Positions 1-8,142 of a DNA stretch of 12,383 nt are shown here, one piece after another (the first letter of the stretch is position 1; every line of letters begins with the position of its first letter). This stretch comes from Planctomycetaceae bacterium (GTDB lineage: Bacteria; Planctomycetota; Planctomycetia; Pirellulales; Thermoguttaceae). Below the pieces are notes generated by a model. It saw only the letters and a program-made list of their open reading frames with translations, did not search any database and was not told the origin of the DNA. The DNA is taken from the NCBI GenBank assembly GCA_031276415.1, contig JAISNF010000623.1, positions 1 to 12,383 on the forward strand, given 5' to 3'. The position numbers and the translations under genes were made by a program.

Positions 1-235
1 CCTGTTGGTAAATCGCATAAATTTTCGGCAAAGATTTTTCTGTAACATGAAACGAACTGGAAATCAGCGTCATTTCCAACTGTTCCTTATAGATATCCAA
101 AGCCTTTCCGACAATATCCGGTAAAACCGGAATCGCTTCCAATCTTGTAAGAATAGCACGATCAGACGGATGTTGAAAAATAGGAGGACGTAAACCCTCA
201 AGATAAATCAATTGAGGCAAAATGGAAGGAATCAT
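1..235 (-). CDS. M48-type metallopeptidase, N-terminal part (partial, runs off left edge)
   Basis: The first 78 codons are read from an ATG at 235; the rest lies beyond the window. The peptide begins MIPSILPQLIYLEGLRPP and continues with FQHPSDRAILTRLEAIPVLP and a later FHVTEKSLPKIYAIYQQ stretch. A hydrophobic/proline start, an HPxDR motif, a 'leucine-rich xIP' helix and then an 'xxVTxxxxPxxY' strand is the layout I associate with the N-terminal region of soluble bacterial M48 (Ste24/HtpX-like) peptidases that precede the HExxH zinc site. The catalytic motif itself is not in view, so the call rests on resemblance. No good Shine-Dalgarno precedes the ATG. The 41-bp gap after the Sel1 gene suggests co-transcription with it. 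A bacterial M48 enzyme would cleave proteins, often at or near the membrane; the substrate here is unknown. Confidence 0.6.
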   Translation of the reverse strand, partial: MIPSILPQLIYLEGLRPPIFQHPSDRAILTRLEAIPVLPDIVGKALDIYKEQLEMTLISSSFHVTEKSLPKIYAIYQQ

Positions 236-276
236 ATTATTGTTAAAAAAATTAAGGATAAAAAAACAGTTATTAT

Positions 277-2511
277 TTATTGGGGATCACATGGCGGTAT
301 TATATTCTGTAACGATGATTCTTCGTTTTGAAAAATTTGATTGAGTGATTGTTCAAATTGTTTTTCAGGATACGATTTTCGTTGAAGTTGTTGAAACTGG
401 TAGAGACCATTAGACAAGATTTCAATATCCAATCCTATTTCTTCAATTCGTCGTAACACACCAGGATGTCCCGATTTTACAGCAAGACTAATCCACTTAA
501 AAGCAAGTTCATGGTTCTGTTTACATCCGATTCCTTCCAAATAACAAATACCTAAATTACATTGTCCTTTAGGATTTCCTAACTGGGTTGCTTGTTGAAA
601 TAGTTGAAAAGCGATGTTGGTATCTGGTTCAACCCCAACTCCAAACTGATAACAACTACCAAGCCGGTCAATACCATCAGAACTACCGCCTTCTGCTGAT
701 TTTTTGTAACACTCAAAGGCTTTCTCCGAATTGGCAGATATTCCGGTACCGTCACGATAAAGATTACCGAGATAGTAGTTTGCCTGAACATGTCCCATAT
801 CTGCGGCTTTTTTCATCCATCGAAATGCGGATTCGTCATTTTTAGGAACAAAAATTCCATCTTCATAAACCAATGCCAAATACGTTTGGGCTTCAGGATC
901 ACCTTGTTCAGCAGCAAGGTGTAAATAATGAAGATATTGTTCGTAATTTTTTTCAGAATGATATATAAATGCTAATTGAGTTTGCGCAACGGCTAAACCT
1001 TGTTCTACAGATTTTTCTAACCAAGATATTGCTAATTCCGATTTTTCTTTATTTATAAAATAATTGTGCAACGAAAATTGTGCAGAAGCATTTCCTGATG
1101 TTGCCGCACTCTTCAATAAAGTGAAGGCTTCTTCATCACCCCATAAAGCAAGGATTGAAAGGAAATCGTAACCGATAGATTCATTCTTTACAGTTCCTAT
1201 GCCGTGCAAATAACAATTGGCAACCACTTGTTGTGCCGGAACATAACCGGCATCGGCAGATTTTTTGTACCATTTGAAGGCTTCCTTCCGATTAGCCGGA
1301 ACTCCTTGTCCTTCAGCATAAATTTCTGCAAGATAAAATTGAGCAACCACAAGATTTTGTTTTGCCGCTTTATGTAAAAAGTGTCGGGCGTCATTGATAT
1401 TTTGTTTCACTCCATCTCCTTTCAAAAGACGGATTCCCAACTCTTCCTGAGCCAATGCGTATCCTTGTTCTGCTGATTGACGTAGCCATTTTGTTGCTTC
1501 TTTCAGATTATATTCGGGAAACGTTTCATCAAAATACAACATCCCCAACATATATTGACAACCTGGATCACAATTTCTATATTCCTGATTATTAGTTATT
1601 TCATCATTATTTTTTTGTGCAAATTTTTTCCAGATACGAATTGCCTCGCCGGTATTTTTTGTTACTCCATTTCCATTTGCCAAACATTCGGCAAGATATT
1701 TTGTTGCATCATCGTTTCCCTGTTTAGATGCCAACTGAAACCATTGAACAGCTATTTGTGGATCAGGTTCAATACCGAATAACCCTTGTAGATAAATGAT
1801 GCCGAGATAACATTGGGCTTTGGCAAAATTCTGTTCCACTGATTTTTGTAACCATTGCAATCCGGTTGAAATATCTTGTGGAACAACTTGTCCGTTCAGG
1901 TAGATAAAACCGAGCATATACTGAGCGTGAGGATCACCTTCATTTGCAGCAAAAGTGTACAAATTAAACATATCAGGATGTCCCATATCGGCAGCAGTAA
2001 CAAAATAGGAGATTGCTTTCTGCCGATCTTGCGGAACCTCTTTACCTTGATGATAAAAGTAACCAAGAAAAGCTACTTCAGAGGGACCACAATAACGGAG
2101 ACCAAGTTCAAACCAATAAGCAGCACTTTTAATATTACGTGGAGTTCCAATACCATAAGCGTAACATTGTCCCAACATGACGAATGATGGTTCAAACCCA
2201 TACAATGTTGCACTCATAAAAAGACGAAACGCAAACACTTCATCTTTGGAAAGTCCATAAAGACCTTCAAGATAATAACGTCCTAATCGGTCTATAGATT
2301 TACAATCACCGTTCATTGCAAAAATGTGACGAAATTGTTGTTTGAAGTACATACCAAAAACTTCAGGTGTTACGCTAGGATTACCTTGTTGTGATTGTTC
2401 CATGCACTGTTCAAGATATTGCTGTAACGATTCATGTCGTACAACCAATTCGTTACGAACCTCTTCTTGAAAGGCTTCAATTTCTTGATCAAAATTATCA
2501 TCAGGTGTCAT
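277..2511 (-). CDS. Sel1-like repeat (SLR) scaffold protein, 744 aa
   Basis: Residues about 70-690 are built almost entirely of Sel1-type helical hairpins of roughly 36 residues: AQxxLGxxYxxGxGVxxNxxxAxxWxxxAAxxG. Clear units include those with AQYMLGFIYLNG, AQFYLAEIYAEGQGV and ANYYLGNLYRDGTGI; I count about 16, some degenerate, such as the short one around residues 175-195. The first ~65 residues are acidic/glutamine-rich and not repetitive, and the last ~55 are a polar glutamine-rich tail. There is no signal peptide or membrane segment, so it is probably cytoplasmic. Sel1 repeats form a curved solenoid that binds other proteins, so a scaffold or adaptor role is likely. The start is supported by GGAG nine bases upstream of the ATG (2521-2524), the best ribosome-binding site in this half of the window. 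It lies 232 bp after the tail-anchored protein gene and 41 bp before the peptidase gene. Confidence 0.9.
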   Translation of the reverse strand: MTPDDNFDQEIEAFQEEVRNELVVRHESLQQYLEQCMEQSQQGNPSVTPEVFGMYFKQQFRHIFAMNGDCKSIDRLGRYYLEGLYGLSKDEVFAFRLFMSATLYGFEPSFVMLGQCYAYGIGTPRNIKSAAYWFELGLRYCGPSEVAFLGYFYHQGKEVPQDRQKAISYFVTAADMGHPDMFNLYTFAANEGDPHAQYMLGFIYLNGQVVPQDISTGLQWLQKSVEQNFAKAQCYLGIIYLQGLFGIEPDPQIAVQWFQLASKQGNDDATKYLAECLANGNGVTKNTGEAIRIWKKFAQKNNDEITNNQEYRNCDPGCQYMLGMLYFDETFPEYNLKEATKWLRQSAEQGYALAQEELGIRLLKGDGVKQNINDARHFLHKAAKQNLVVAQFYLAEIYAEGQGVPANRKEAFKWYKKSADAGYVPAQQVVANCYLHGIGTVKNESIGYDFLSILALWGDEEAFTLLKSAATSGNASAQFSLHNYFINKEKSELAISWLEKSVEQGLAVAQTQLAFIYHSEKNYEQYLHYLHLAAEQGDPEAQTYLALVYEDGIFVPKNDESAFRWMKKAADMGHVQANYYLGNLYRDGTGISANSEKAFECYKKSAEGGSSDGIDRLGSCYQFGVGVEPDTNIAFQLFQQATQLGNPKGQCNLGICYLEGIGCKQNHELAFKWISLAVKSGHPGVLRRIEEIGLDIEILSNGLYQFQQLQRKSYPEKQFEQSLNQIFQNEESSLQNIIPPCDPQ

Positions 2512-2743
2512 AATTTTTTACTCCATACAGGAAATCAATGACTTAAACTATAAATAAAATTGTTTCAAAATTAAAATCGTTTCTGTTTTTATTTGAGACT
2601 CAAAAAATTTTTTTTTTTTCAAACAAAAATATTTTAGGATTTTCATCTATTTTTTGTTACTGATTATTTTTCTTTGTTGGGATTATCTGAATTTCTTTCT
2701 ATAACGTTTTTAATAGTTTTTAAAATAAATTGTTTTCCCATTT
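2512..2743. other. AT-rich intergenic gap with a long A/T homopolymer tract
   Basis: This 232-bp gap separates the membrane-anchored protein gene from the Sel1 gene and contains no gene I can support. It holds a run of six A followed by twelve T at 2602-2619, adjoining a 13-bp palindrome TTTGAGACTCAAA at 2592-2604. Such A/T tracts bend DNA and often sit near promoters, so this may drive the Sel1 and peptidase genes separately from the GTPase genes. I see no convincing -35/-10 pair. The GGAG at 2521-2524 is the Sel1 gene's ribosome-binding site. Confidence 0.4.
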
Positions 2744-3517
2744 CTACCAAAGTCCTATTATTAACAGAATTATCCCCAGTATTAGGAGAATTATTGAAAG
2801 TAGGTTGTTCCGTTTTTTTTTATTATTGTTATCATTTTTCATTTCTACAGGTTCTGTATTTTTCAATTCTTCATTTTGACCACCAGTCCAGAGATAACGA
2901 TCAACTTCTCGTCGTAACTGTTCATACGAATCCTGACTTGGTGCTGGTCCCGTAACAACAACCTTGAAACCGAATGATTTTGAAAAAGTATGAGTTTGTA
3001 ACGAATTTATTAGTTTACTCCGATTGATCGAATTATTGCTCAATTCCCAACGATCAGATAATCGTTTATCCGAATACTCCACATGAGGAATATCAGTAAT
3101 TATGTTGCGAATAATCTGAAAATCAACATCCCATTCACGTTCATCATGGCTCGACGATTTCCTGTTCCATTGAAATGCTTGTAAAAACGGTTCGGTTGCT
3201 TCTTCCCATTGGTTCCATCTTTCCAGATAAAACAATAACATATCCCGCGATTTTTCTTCGGTAAGCCTATTGAAAGTTAAATAGATACGGATGTTACGGT
3301 CTGCGTTGTCTTTTTGTTTTGTCGGAATATAACCAATACTGACACCAAAAGTGTTATCTGTACGTTTATGTACGGCAATACTTGGCATCTGATCATCAAG
3401 TACATTTTCAAATTCAAAGGCGGTTTGTTTTTCACAACCGTCAGCATTATATCCGTAGTCAATGGAAAAACTGCGTGTACATGCGACAATACCGATTGTT
3501 GTTTCAATATCTTCCAT
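2744..3517 (-). CDS. Tail-anchored membrane protein of the GTPase cluster, 257 aa
   Basis: I do not recognise a named family. Residues 1-210 form a mixed alpha/beta soluble region with tryptophan-rich helices (LERWNQWEEATEPFLQAF at about 98-115) and a strand pattern FGFKVVVTG near 182-190. A polar, asparagine/lysine-rich linker (about 215-238) with KKKR at 233-236 leads into one hydrophobic segment, about 239-256, that ends the protein. No N-terminal signal is present. This is the architecture of a tail-anchored protein whose bulk faces the cytoplasm, with the basic residues on the cytoplasmic side. It lies 71 bp after the second small GTPase gene, so it is likely co-expressed and may tether the GTPases to the membrane (inference). 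A distant link to the adaptor domains found beside GTPases in predicted conflict systems is possible but unproven. The linker is encoded across a run of eight T at 2814-2821. Confidence 0.75.
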   Translation of the reverse strand: MEDIETTIGIVACTRSFSIDYGYNADGCEKQTAFEFENVLDDQMPSIAVHKRTDNTFGVSIGYIPTKQKDNADRNIRIYLTFNRLTEEKSRDMLLFYLERWNQWEEATEPFLQAFQWNRKSSSHDEREWDVDFQIIRNIITDIPHVEYSDKRLSDRWELSNNSINRSKLINSLQTHTFSKSFGFKVVVTGPAPSQDSYEQLRREVDRYLWTGGQNEELKNTEPVEMKNDNNNKKKRNNLLSIILLILGIILLIIGLW

Positions 3518-3588
3518 AGTTTATTTCTTGTATATTAATTGTAATCTAAATTAGTGTTTGCATTGTGTTCCTGATTATTGACAGTATG

Positions 3589-4653
3589 CTATACAAAACC
3601 ATTTCTTTCAGGATCAAAGGAAACGTATTTATCTTCTTGTAATCTTTGTGTTATATAAAGTAACACATTTTTAATGGCTTTCATTTCGGAACTTCCCCAA
3701 AGTCCCCCAAATATCCGACCTATAATTCCAGTATTTTGATCGATTTCATTTTGTGCTTGCTCTAATATTTGTTTAATTGCAATGCGCAATGGAAGTCCGC
3801 CATTTTTTGGAGTATATGATTTCGTTCCACGCCGGAATTGTGCTTGTGGTTTTCCCTGATTTAAATCAAAATCGTAAAAAAAGAGATTTCCAACTGTTTC
3901 AACATGACAAGCAAAAGCAGATAAACCTTTTGTTTGACCAAACAATTGCCATAACAATTGGGCATAACCGAGATTTAATTTATCATACAAATTTTTAGTA
4001 CGATCATTGATTAAAAGCGGCAAACATTTTTTACAACAATATTCAAACCAACCAACTTTTTTTTGATAAAGTTTACCATATTTCTGTACATAAGATTCGG
4101 ATCGGACAAGTACCAGGACAATAGTATGATCATCATATTTATCTTGAAAAGCACGTTGATAGGCATTATAAATCGTTTCGGGATCATTAATAATGTCATG
4201 AAAATCTCCGGTTTCTTTTCCCTCTGAAATATTTTCCATCAAAGCGGTTGCATCAACAACCCAAAAAGAACAATTTGAATCTGTTAATATTTTATCTGCT
4301 TCTACTCCACGATCACCTCCTTGATACCATGCACCGGGTAAATCCGTAATTCGTATCGGAAATATAAGTAAATTTTGTTTCCAAAAACCCTTTACCGGAA
4401 TACGTAATTCAAAATCAAATTGCCGAGAGCCAGCGGTTCCCATTATTGCAACGTTTCCGGTAAGAACCGATTTTTGCCCCTTACCTAGACTTTCCAGTTC
4501 AGAACGGCGTTCAATAAGGTTGCGTTTTGTAACTCCTATCGGTGTAAATTCACAACCGATTTGATTCAGTTCCTCTTCAAGTTCATTGAACATCGCCGCC
4601 AAAACACTGGTTTTTCCAACTCCAGTTGGACCTACCAAAGCAATCTTAAACAT
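3589..4653 (-). CDS. Small TRAFAC-type P-loop GTPase, paralogue B, 354 aa
   Basis: The protein begins with a strand and a textbook P-loop, GPTGVGKTS at residues 8-16. A Walker B/G3-type DLPG follows at 104-107, after a run of hydrophobic beta-strand residues. The segment WVVDATALME (131-140) and the motif INDPETIYNAYQRAF (155-169) are shared almost exactly with the neighbouring gene. Where a GTPase would carry N/TKxD after the next strand, this one has VRSESYV (183-189), so guanine recognition by the usual residues is not visible. Compared with its paralogue it has an extra stretch of about 27 residues (around 195-221) containing CCKKC. The C-terminal third is helical, with a glycine-rich hydrophobic stretch IIGRIFGGLWG near 310-320. 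Both this and the paralogue lack signal peptides. The start ATG lies 21 bp after the paralogue's stop and has no clear Shine-Dalgarno, suggesting translation coupled to the upstream gene. Confidence 0.85.
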   Translation of the reverse strand: MFKIALVGPTGVGKTSVLAAMFNELEEELNQIGCEFTPIGVTKRNLIERRSELESLGKGQKSVLTGNVAIMGTAGSRQFDFELRIPVKGFWKQNLLIFPIRITDLPGAWYQGGDRGVEADKILTDSNCSFWVVDATALMENISEGKETGDFHDIINDPETIYNAYQRAFQDKYDDHTIVLVLVRSESYVQKYGKLYQKKVGWFEYCCKKCLPLLINDRTKNLYDKLNLGYAQLLWQLFGQTKGLSAFACHVETVGNLFFYDFDLNQGKPQAQFRRGTKSYTPKNGGLPLRIAIKQILEQAQNEIDQNTGIIGRIFGGLWGSSEMKAIKNVLLYITQRLQEDKYVSFDPERNGFV

Positions 4654-4674
4654 TTTTGTTATCGTTATTTATGT

Positions 4675-5769
4675 TTATAAATTGAATGTAAAGTAATCAC
4701 TTGGTTTTTTGTTATCCATAATTTTTTCCAAAACATGTTGTAAACCTTCTCCGATATTTATCAATTCATCGTGTTTGAATTCAAGGCTTTTGTGATATTT
4801 GATACGTTTTTTTAAGGCGGTTTCAAAGCCCAAAGTTCCCCAAAAATTATTCCATAATGTGTTCGCCCGTCTTACTGCTTCTATTGCATGGTCAATGTTT
4901 TTTATCGTTTTATCCGTTTCAATAATTTTTGCCGAAAGTGATTGTTGAAGTGCATACGCAATAACTGAACGTAAAGGTTTCGCACAGCCTGACGGTGAAT
5001 ATGTCTTACCTTGTAACTTCATAAATTTTGCGTGCGGAAAGTCTTCGTTTTTTTCTCTTTTGAAGGTATGAAAAATGATATTACCCACTGTTTCAACATA
5101 ACTCGCTTCAACAGTTCCAAGAGTCGGCGTTTGTTGTTTTAATTGATGAAGAAGCGATGCGTATGATTTATTCAATTTTTGATACATCTCGTTTTGCCGA
5201 TTTTTACGAACATAAGACTCTGCCCGTACTAAACACATCACAATAAAATGATCGGTACGTCTCTCTGCAAAAGCACGTTGATAAGCGTTGTAGATTGTTT
5301 CCGGATCATTAATAACAGTATGATATTTTCCAATATTTGTTTCTTCTTCCGGTTGTTCCATTAAAGCGGTTGCATCCACAACCCAAATAGAAACATTCGA
5401 TTCCGCTAATTCCGTATCAACACGTACATCTCCGCTATACCATCCACCGGGCATATCAATAAACCGAATATCAAGTTTTTCAGTTCTTGAATTTTCCAAT
5501 TTAACACTAAGTATAAAGTCATATTCACGTTTCTCTTGTGTTGACTCAATAGAAACAATGTTACTCACGTCCAGAGTTGTACCGGAGCCAAGTAATTTAA
5601 GTTCATTACTGCGTGCAGTAATAACAGGTTGTGTTCTGACGTCTGGAACAAATGTTGCTCCCACTTCCGATAATTCCCGCTCCAATTCTTTATACATTGC
5701 AGCAAGAAGACTCGTTTTACCAACACGTGAAGGACCAACCATTGTAATTTTCAAAATAGGATTTGACAT
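4675..5769 (-). CDS. Small TRAFAC-type P-loop GTPase, paralogue A, 364 aa
   Basis: The P-loop is GPSRVGKTS at residues 12-20, directly followed by LLAAMYKELE. The G3-like motif is DMPG at 105-108, VVDATALME lies at 130-138, and INDPETIYNAYQRAF at 153-167. The expected G4 (N/TKxD) position reads VRAESYV (181-187). The motif YVETVGN at 224-230 is also shared with paralogue B. The C-terminal ~90 residues are predicted helical and charged (coiled-coil-like around 280-350). The same architecture and high identity mean the two genes arose by tandem duplication and then diverged in their C-terminal parts. The fold is probably that of a small regulatory GTPase rather than a translation factor, as no accessory translation domains are present. 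The gene starts 48 bp after the dynamin-like gene. The upstream region has only a weak GAG-type ribosome-binding site. Its target is unknown. Confidence 0.85.
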   Translation of the reverse strand: MSNPILKITMVGPSRVGKTSLLAAMYKELERELSEVGATFVPDVRTQPVITARSNELKLLGSGTTLDVSNIVSIESTQEKREYDFILSVKLENSRTEKLDIRFIDMPGGWYSGDVRVDTELAESNVSIWVVDATALMEQPEEETNIGKYHTVINDPETIYNAYQRAFAERRTDHFIVMCLVRAESYVRKNRQNEMYQKLNKSYASLLHQLKQQTPTLGTVEASYVETVGNIIFHTFKREKNEDFPHAKFMKLQGKTYSPSGCAKPLRSVIAYALQQSLSAKIIETDKTIKNIDHAIEAVRRANTLWNNFWGTLGFETALKKRIKYHKSLEFKHDELINIGEGLQHVLEKIMDNKKPSDYFTFNL

Positions 5770-5817
5770 TGTATTTATCTCGGTTTGAGAAAAATTTAGT
5801 TACGAAACAATATTGAA

Positions 5818-8001
5818 TCACGATTTTAATTGTTCGACGGCATCGCTCAATTCCTTAATATACTTATTCCATGTATCACGTAATTTTGTATTTTCTTCGA
5901 ATGCGGCGTACTCATCAGTCCATATATCTGCACGATATGGTTCATAAAAATTACGCCATACAGATTTTGCCTCCTCATAACCGCCGGTACGCAAAACACC
6001 GTCGCAAAAATCTTCAACAAAGGCAGATATTGCACGATTAGGCTCTTTCGCAAGACTTTGAAGAGCCGCACAACAATCCGATGCCGCTTTTTCCCACGCC
6101 ATTCTTGCTTTTTCATAAGCCATTTCAAATGTATCTTGTGGTAAGATTGCAAAATCATCATTTCTACCCAATGGATCAATATTTTTACGGATACGATAAA
6201 GCAGATGATTTCGAAACGAAAATGACGCATCTGCAAAATATTGTATAGTTTGTGCAATTTTTTCACCGCCGTCAATTTCACGAATCTGATCAGCAAGTTT
6301 CAGTAACCATTTTCTTGTATCGATTTTTAAGTCAACATCAAAGATGTTTTCCAAACCACCCTGATCGGCATGTTGGAAAACATCACACACTTCTTGCCGT
6401 ACTTTTAGAATTATTTTGTCCAATCCTTTGTCTAATTGATCAAAGGCAGTTGCAAGATCAATACGCAATTCATGAAATTTGTTGCCGAAATATTGGCAAA
6501 TTTCCGCTCCAAACGCATCGGACTCTTTAAGTTTAGATGAGAAGTCGTAATTGTGTAACAAATAGTTTTCAATCTCTTCTAGTTTTTGTACAAATTCAAC
6601 ATCTTCGGTGTTACATCTTTCTTGATACTTTTTATTAATACTTTCCAGTCCTGTTTCTGTTTTGCTCCAACGGGCAATAAACATTTTATCGAACTTACCC
6701 GGAACACCAACTCCGGCAACAGTTTTCGGTAAGGAGTCTTTTACCTTTTCGACATATTCATTAAGATTACTAACGAGCGTTTTAATATTTTCAAAACGTT
6801 TATTATAAAGCGTTTCATCAAGCGATTGTTGGTTGTTTTTGATGTCGTCTAATATTTGATCGAAAGAAGTCAGAACATCTTGAGCACAACTCACATCTAC
6901 TGTAATAATTCGGCGTACATTAATCGCACTTGCTTTTAACTGTTCTTCAAAATAATTTATTGAACTATTTTCGTCAGAATTTTTTCTATTGATAATAAAG
7001 TGAGACCAATCTTTGGGCGAAAATTCCGGTATTGCTTTAGGAATCAAATCATAAAGTTGTGTATCTTCCGGCTTAACAATTCCGCCGTCTGGAACAAGTT
7101 TTAATAAAATTATTGCGTCAAGATTATCGGCAATATTACGAATCAAATTTTCCTCTGCCCCACAAACAAAATCTCCCAAACCAGGCGTATCGCAAACTGA
7201 AATTTTTCCCGCATCTGGAATTTTAAATGGACAATAAATTGTCGCCATTTTAACGGCAATCCAATTCGACAATAATTTTTTGTCTTTATCTTGTTGAGCG
7301 ATATATTCTCGAATTTGTTCTTTATTGATACGGCATGGCGGTTGATTGAGATATTTACGATATTTCTGACAATGTTGCTGTCGATCAATCAATTTTTTGT
7401 ACAATTCCTTTTTTGTTGCGTTAAATTCTTTCGTCGGATTAGGAATTGGAGTATTGGCAAAAGAAGAAAATGAATCCGGTTGCGGTGTTAAATCTAATTT
7501 TGTGTAATAAGGAAATATCACTTCTTGCATAAATTCCTTTTCGCCGTAAAACTCAATATCCGCAAAAGTTTCTGGATTATTGATAATAATCGACGGTGCG
7601 CCAGTACAATGTCCGTCTGGAGCAGAAGGAATTTCGTTACTGGATAATCCGGTTAATGCTTGTAAAAATGTACTTTTTCCCTGACGAGCATTACCCACAA
7701 CTCCAATATTCAATGTTGGACGGCTAAATCGTCGTTCAATTTGTGCAATTTCCGTACTATATTTGGGAATGTGTTCATCTGTAAATTTTTTCAAACTATT
7801 CTGTAACTCTTCAATTTTTGTCTTGTTTTCGGCGGGAATTTCCTTTTCCAGAACGATTGGTAAAAATCGGGCGAATTTTTCTAGTAAATTTTTAAGGTTA
7901 TTGAGTTTATTTATTGTTTCTGCCGTTTTTTGTGCAATTGGTTTACGGCTTTCAATAATACTCTGAATTTTTGCGGTTCGCGATTCGGTTGAAATGGGCA
8001 T
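5818..8001 (-). CDS. Dynamin-like large GTPase, 727 aa
   Basis: The N-terminal 95 residues are helical and charged, as in the neck region before the GTPase domain of bacterial dynamin-like proteins. The GTPase domain then shows GNARQGKST (G1, 103-111), a G2-type threonine in HCTGAPS (T133), and DTPGLGD (G3, 271-277). The G4 region is degenerate, reading INRKNSD around 337-343. There is a long insertion (about 150-250) between G2 and G3. From about 400 onward the protein is alpha-helical and coiled-coil-rich, as expected for a stalk. I see no transmembrane segment, so membrane contact would need a paddle or a partner. Bacterial dynamin-like proteins oligomerise on membranes and can remodel or protect them. 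The ATG is preceded by AAGGA (8007-8011) with 5-base spacing. It is the first gene of the GTPase cluster and probably sets the level of the downstream genes. Confidence 0.9.
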   Translation of the reverse strand: MPISTESRTAKIQSIIESRKPIAQKTAETINKLNNLKNLLEKFARFLPIVLEKEIPAENKTKIEELQNSLKKFTDEHIPKYSTEIAQIERRFSRPTLNIGVVGNARQGKSTFLQALTGLSSNEIPSAPDGHCTGAPSIIINNPETFADIEFYGEKEFMQEVIFPYYTKLDLTPQPDSFSSFANTPIPNPTKEFNATKKELYKKLIDRQQHCQKYRKYLNQPPCRINKEQIREYIAQQDKDKKLLSNWIAVKMATIYCPFKIPDAGKISVCDTPGLGDFVCGAEENLIRNIADNLDAIILLKLVPDGGIVKPEDTQLYDLIPKAIPEFSPKDWSHFIINRKNSDENSSINYFEEQLKASAINVRRIITVDVSCAQDVLTSFDQILDDIKNNQQSLDETLYNKRFENIKTLVSNLNEYVEKVKDSLPKTVAGVGVPGKFDKMFIARWSKTETGLESINKKYQERCNTEDVEFVQKLEEIENYLLHNYDFSSKLKESDAFGAEICQYFGNKFHELRIDLATAFDQLDKGLDKIILKVRQEVCDVFQHADQGGLENIFDVDLKIDTRKWLLKLADQIREIDGGEKIAQTIQYFADASFSFRNHLLYRIRKNIDPLGRNDDFAILPQDTFEMAYEKARMAWEKAASDCCAALQSLAKEPNRAISAFVEDFCDGVLRTGGYEEAKSVWRNFYEPYRADIWTDEYAAFEENTKLRDTWNKYIKELSDAVEQLKS

Positions 8002-8006
8002 AATAT

Positions 8007-8011
8007 TCCTT
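8007..8011 (-). promoter_or_regulatory. Ribosome-binding site of the dynamin-like gene
   Basis: Read on the minus strand the bases are AAGGA, five bases before the ATG at 8001. It confirms that start over downstream alternatives. The leader just upstream contains two near-identical copies of a GTGTGT-rich, AT-rich unit of about 15 bases (8018-8050). I could not assign a confident promoter. Confidence 0.6.
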
Positions 8012-8142
8012 ATATTTGTGTGTAATTAAAAAGTGTGTGTTATTAAAAAGATTATTGGAACAACACCGACATATTAACGTAAAGTATTTATTAACCGAAA
8101 GAATCATCGGCGCACAGAAAAAGGGCGTGATTACGTTTGCCG

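Noticed and set aside
1876..2187. A 103-codon plus-strand frame opposite the Sel1 gene
   Set aside because: It is antisense to well-supported Sel1 repeats and arises from the repeated codon pattern.
2592..2619. Plus-strand intrinsic terminator (palindrome followed by T run)
   Set aside because: The stem is short and AT-rich, needs a three-base loop, and no plus-strand gene precedes it.
5847..6296. A 149-codon minus-strand frame inside the dynamin-like gene
   Set aside because: It is an out-of-frame overlap of a clear coding region with no start signal or recognisable domain.
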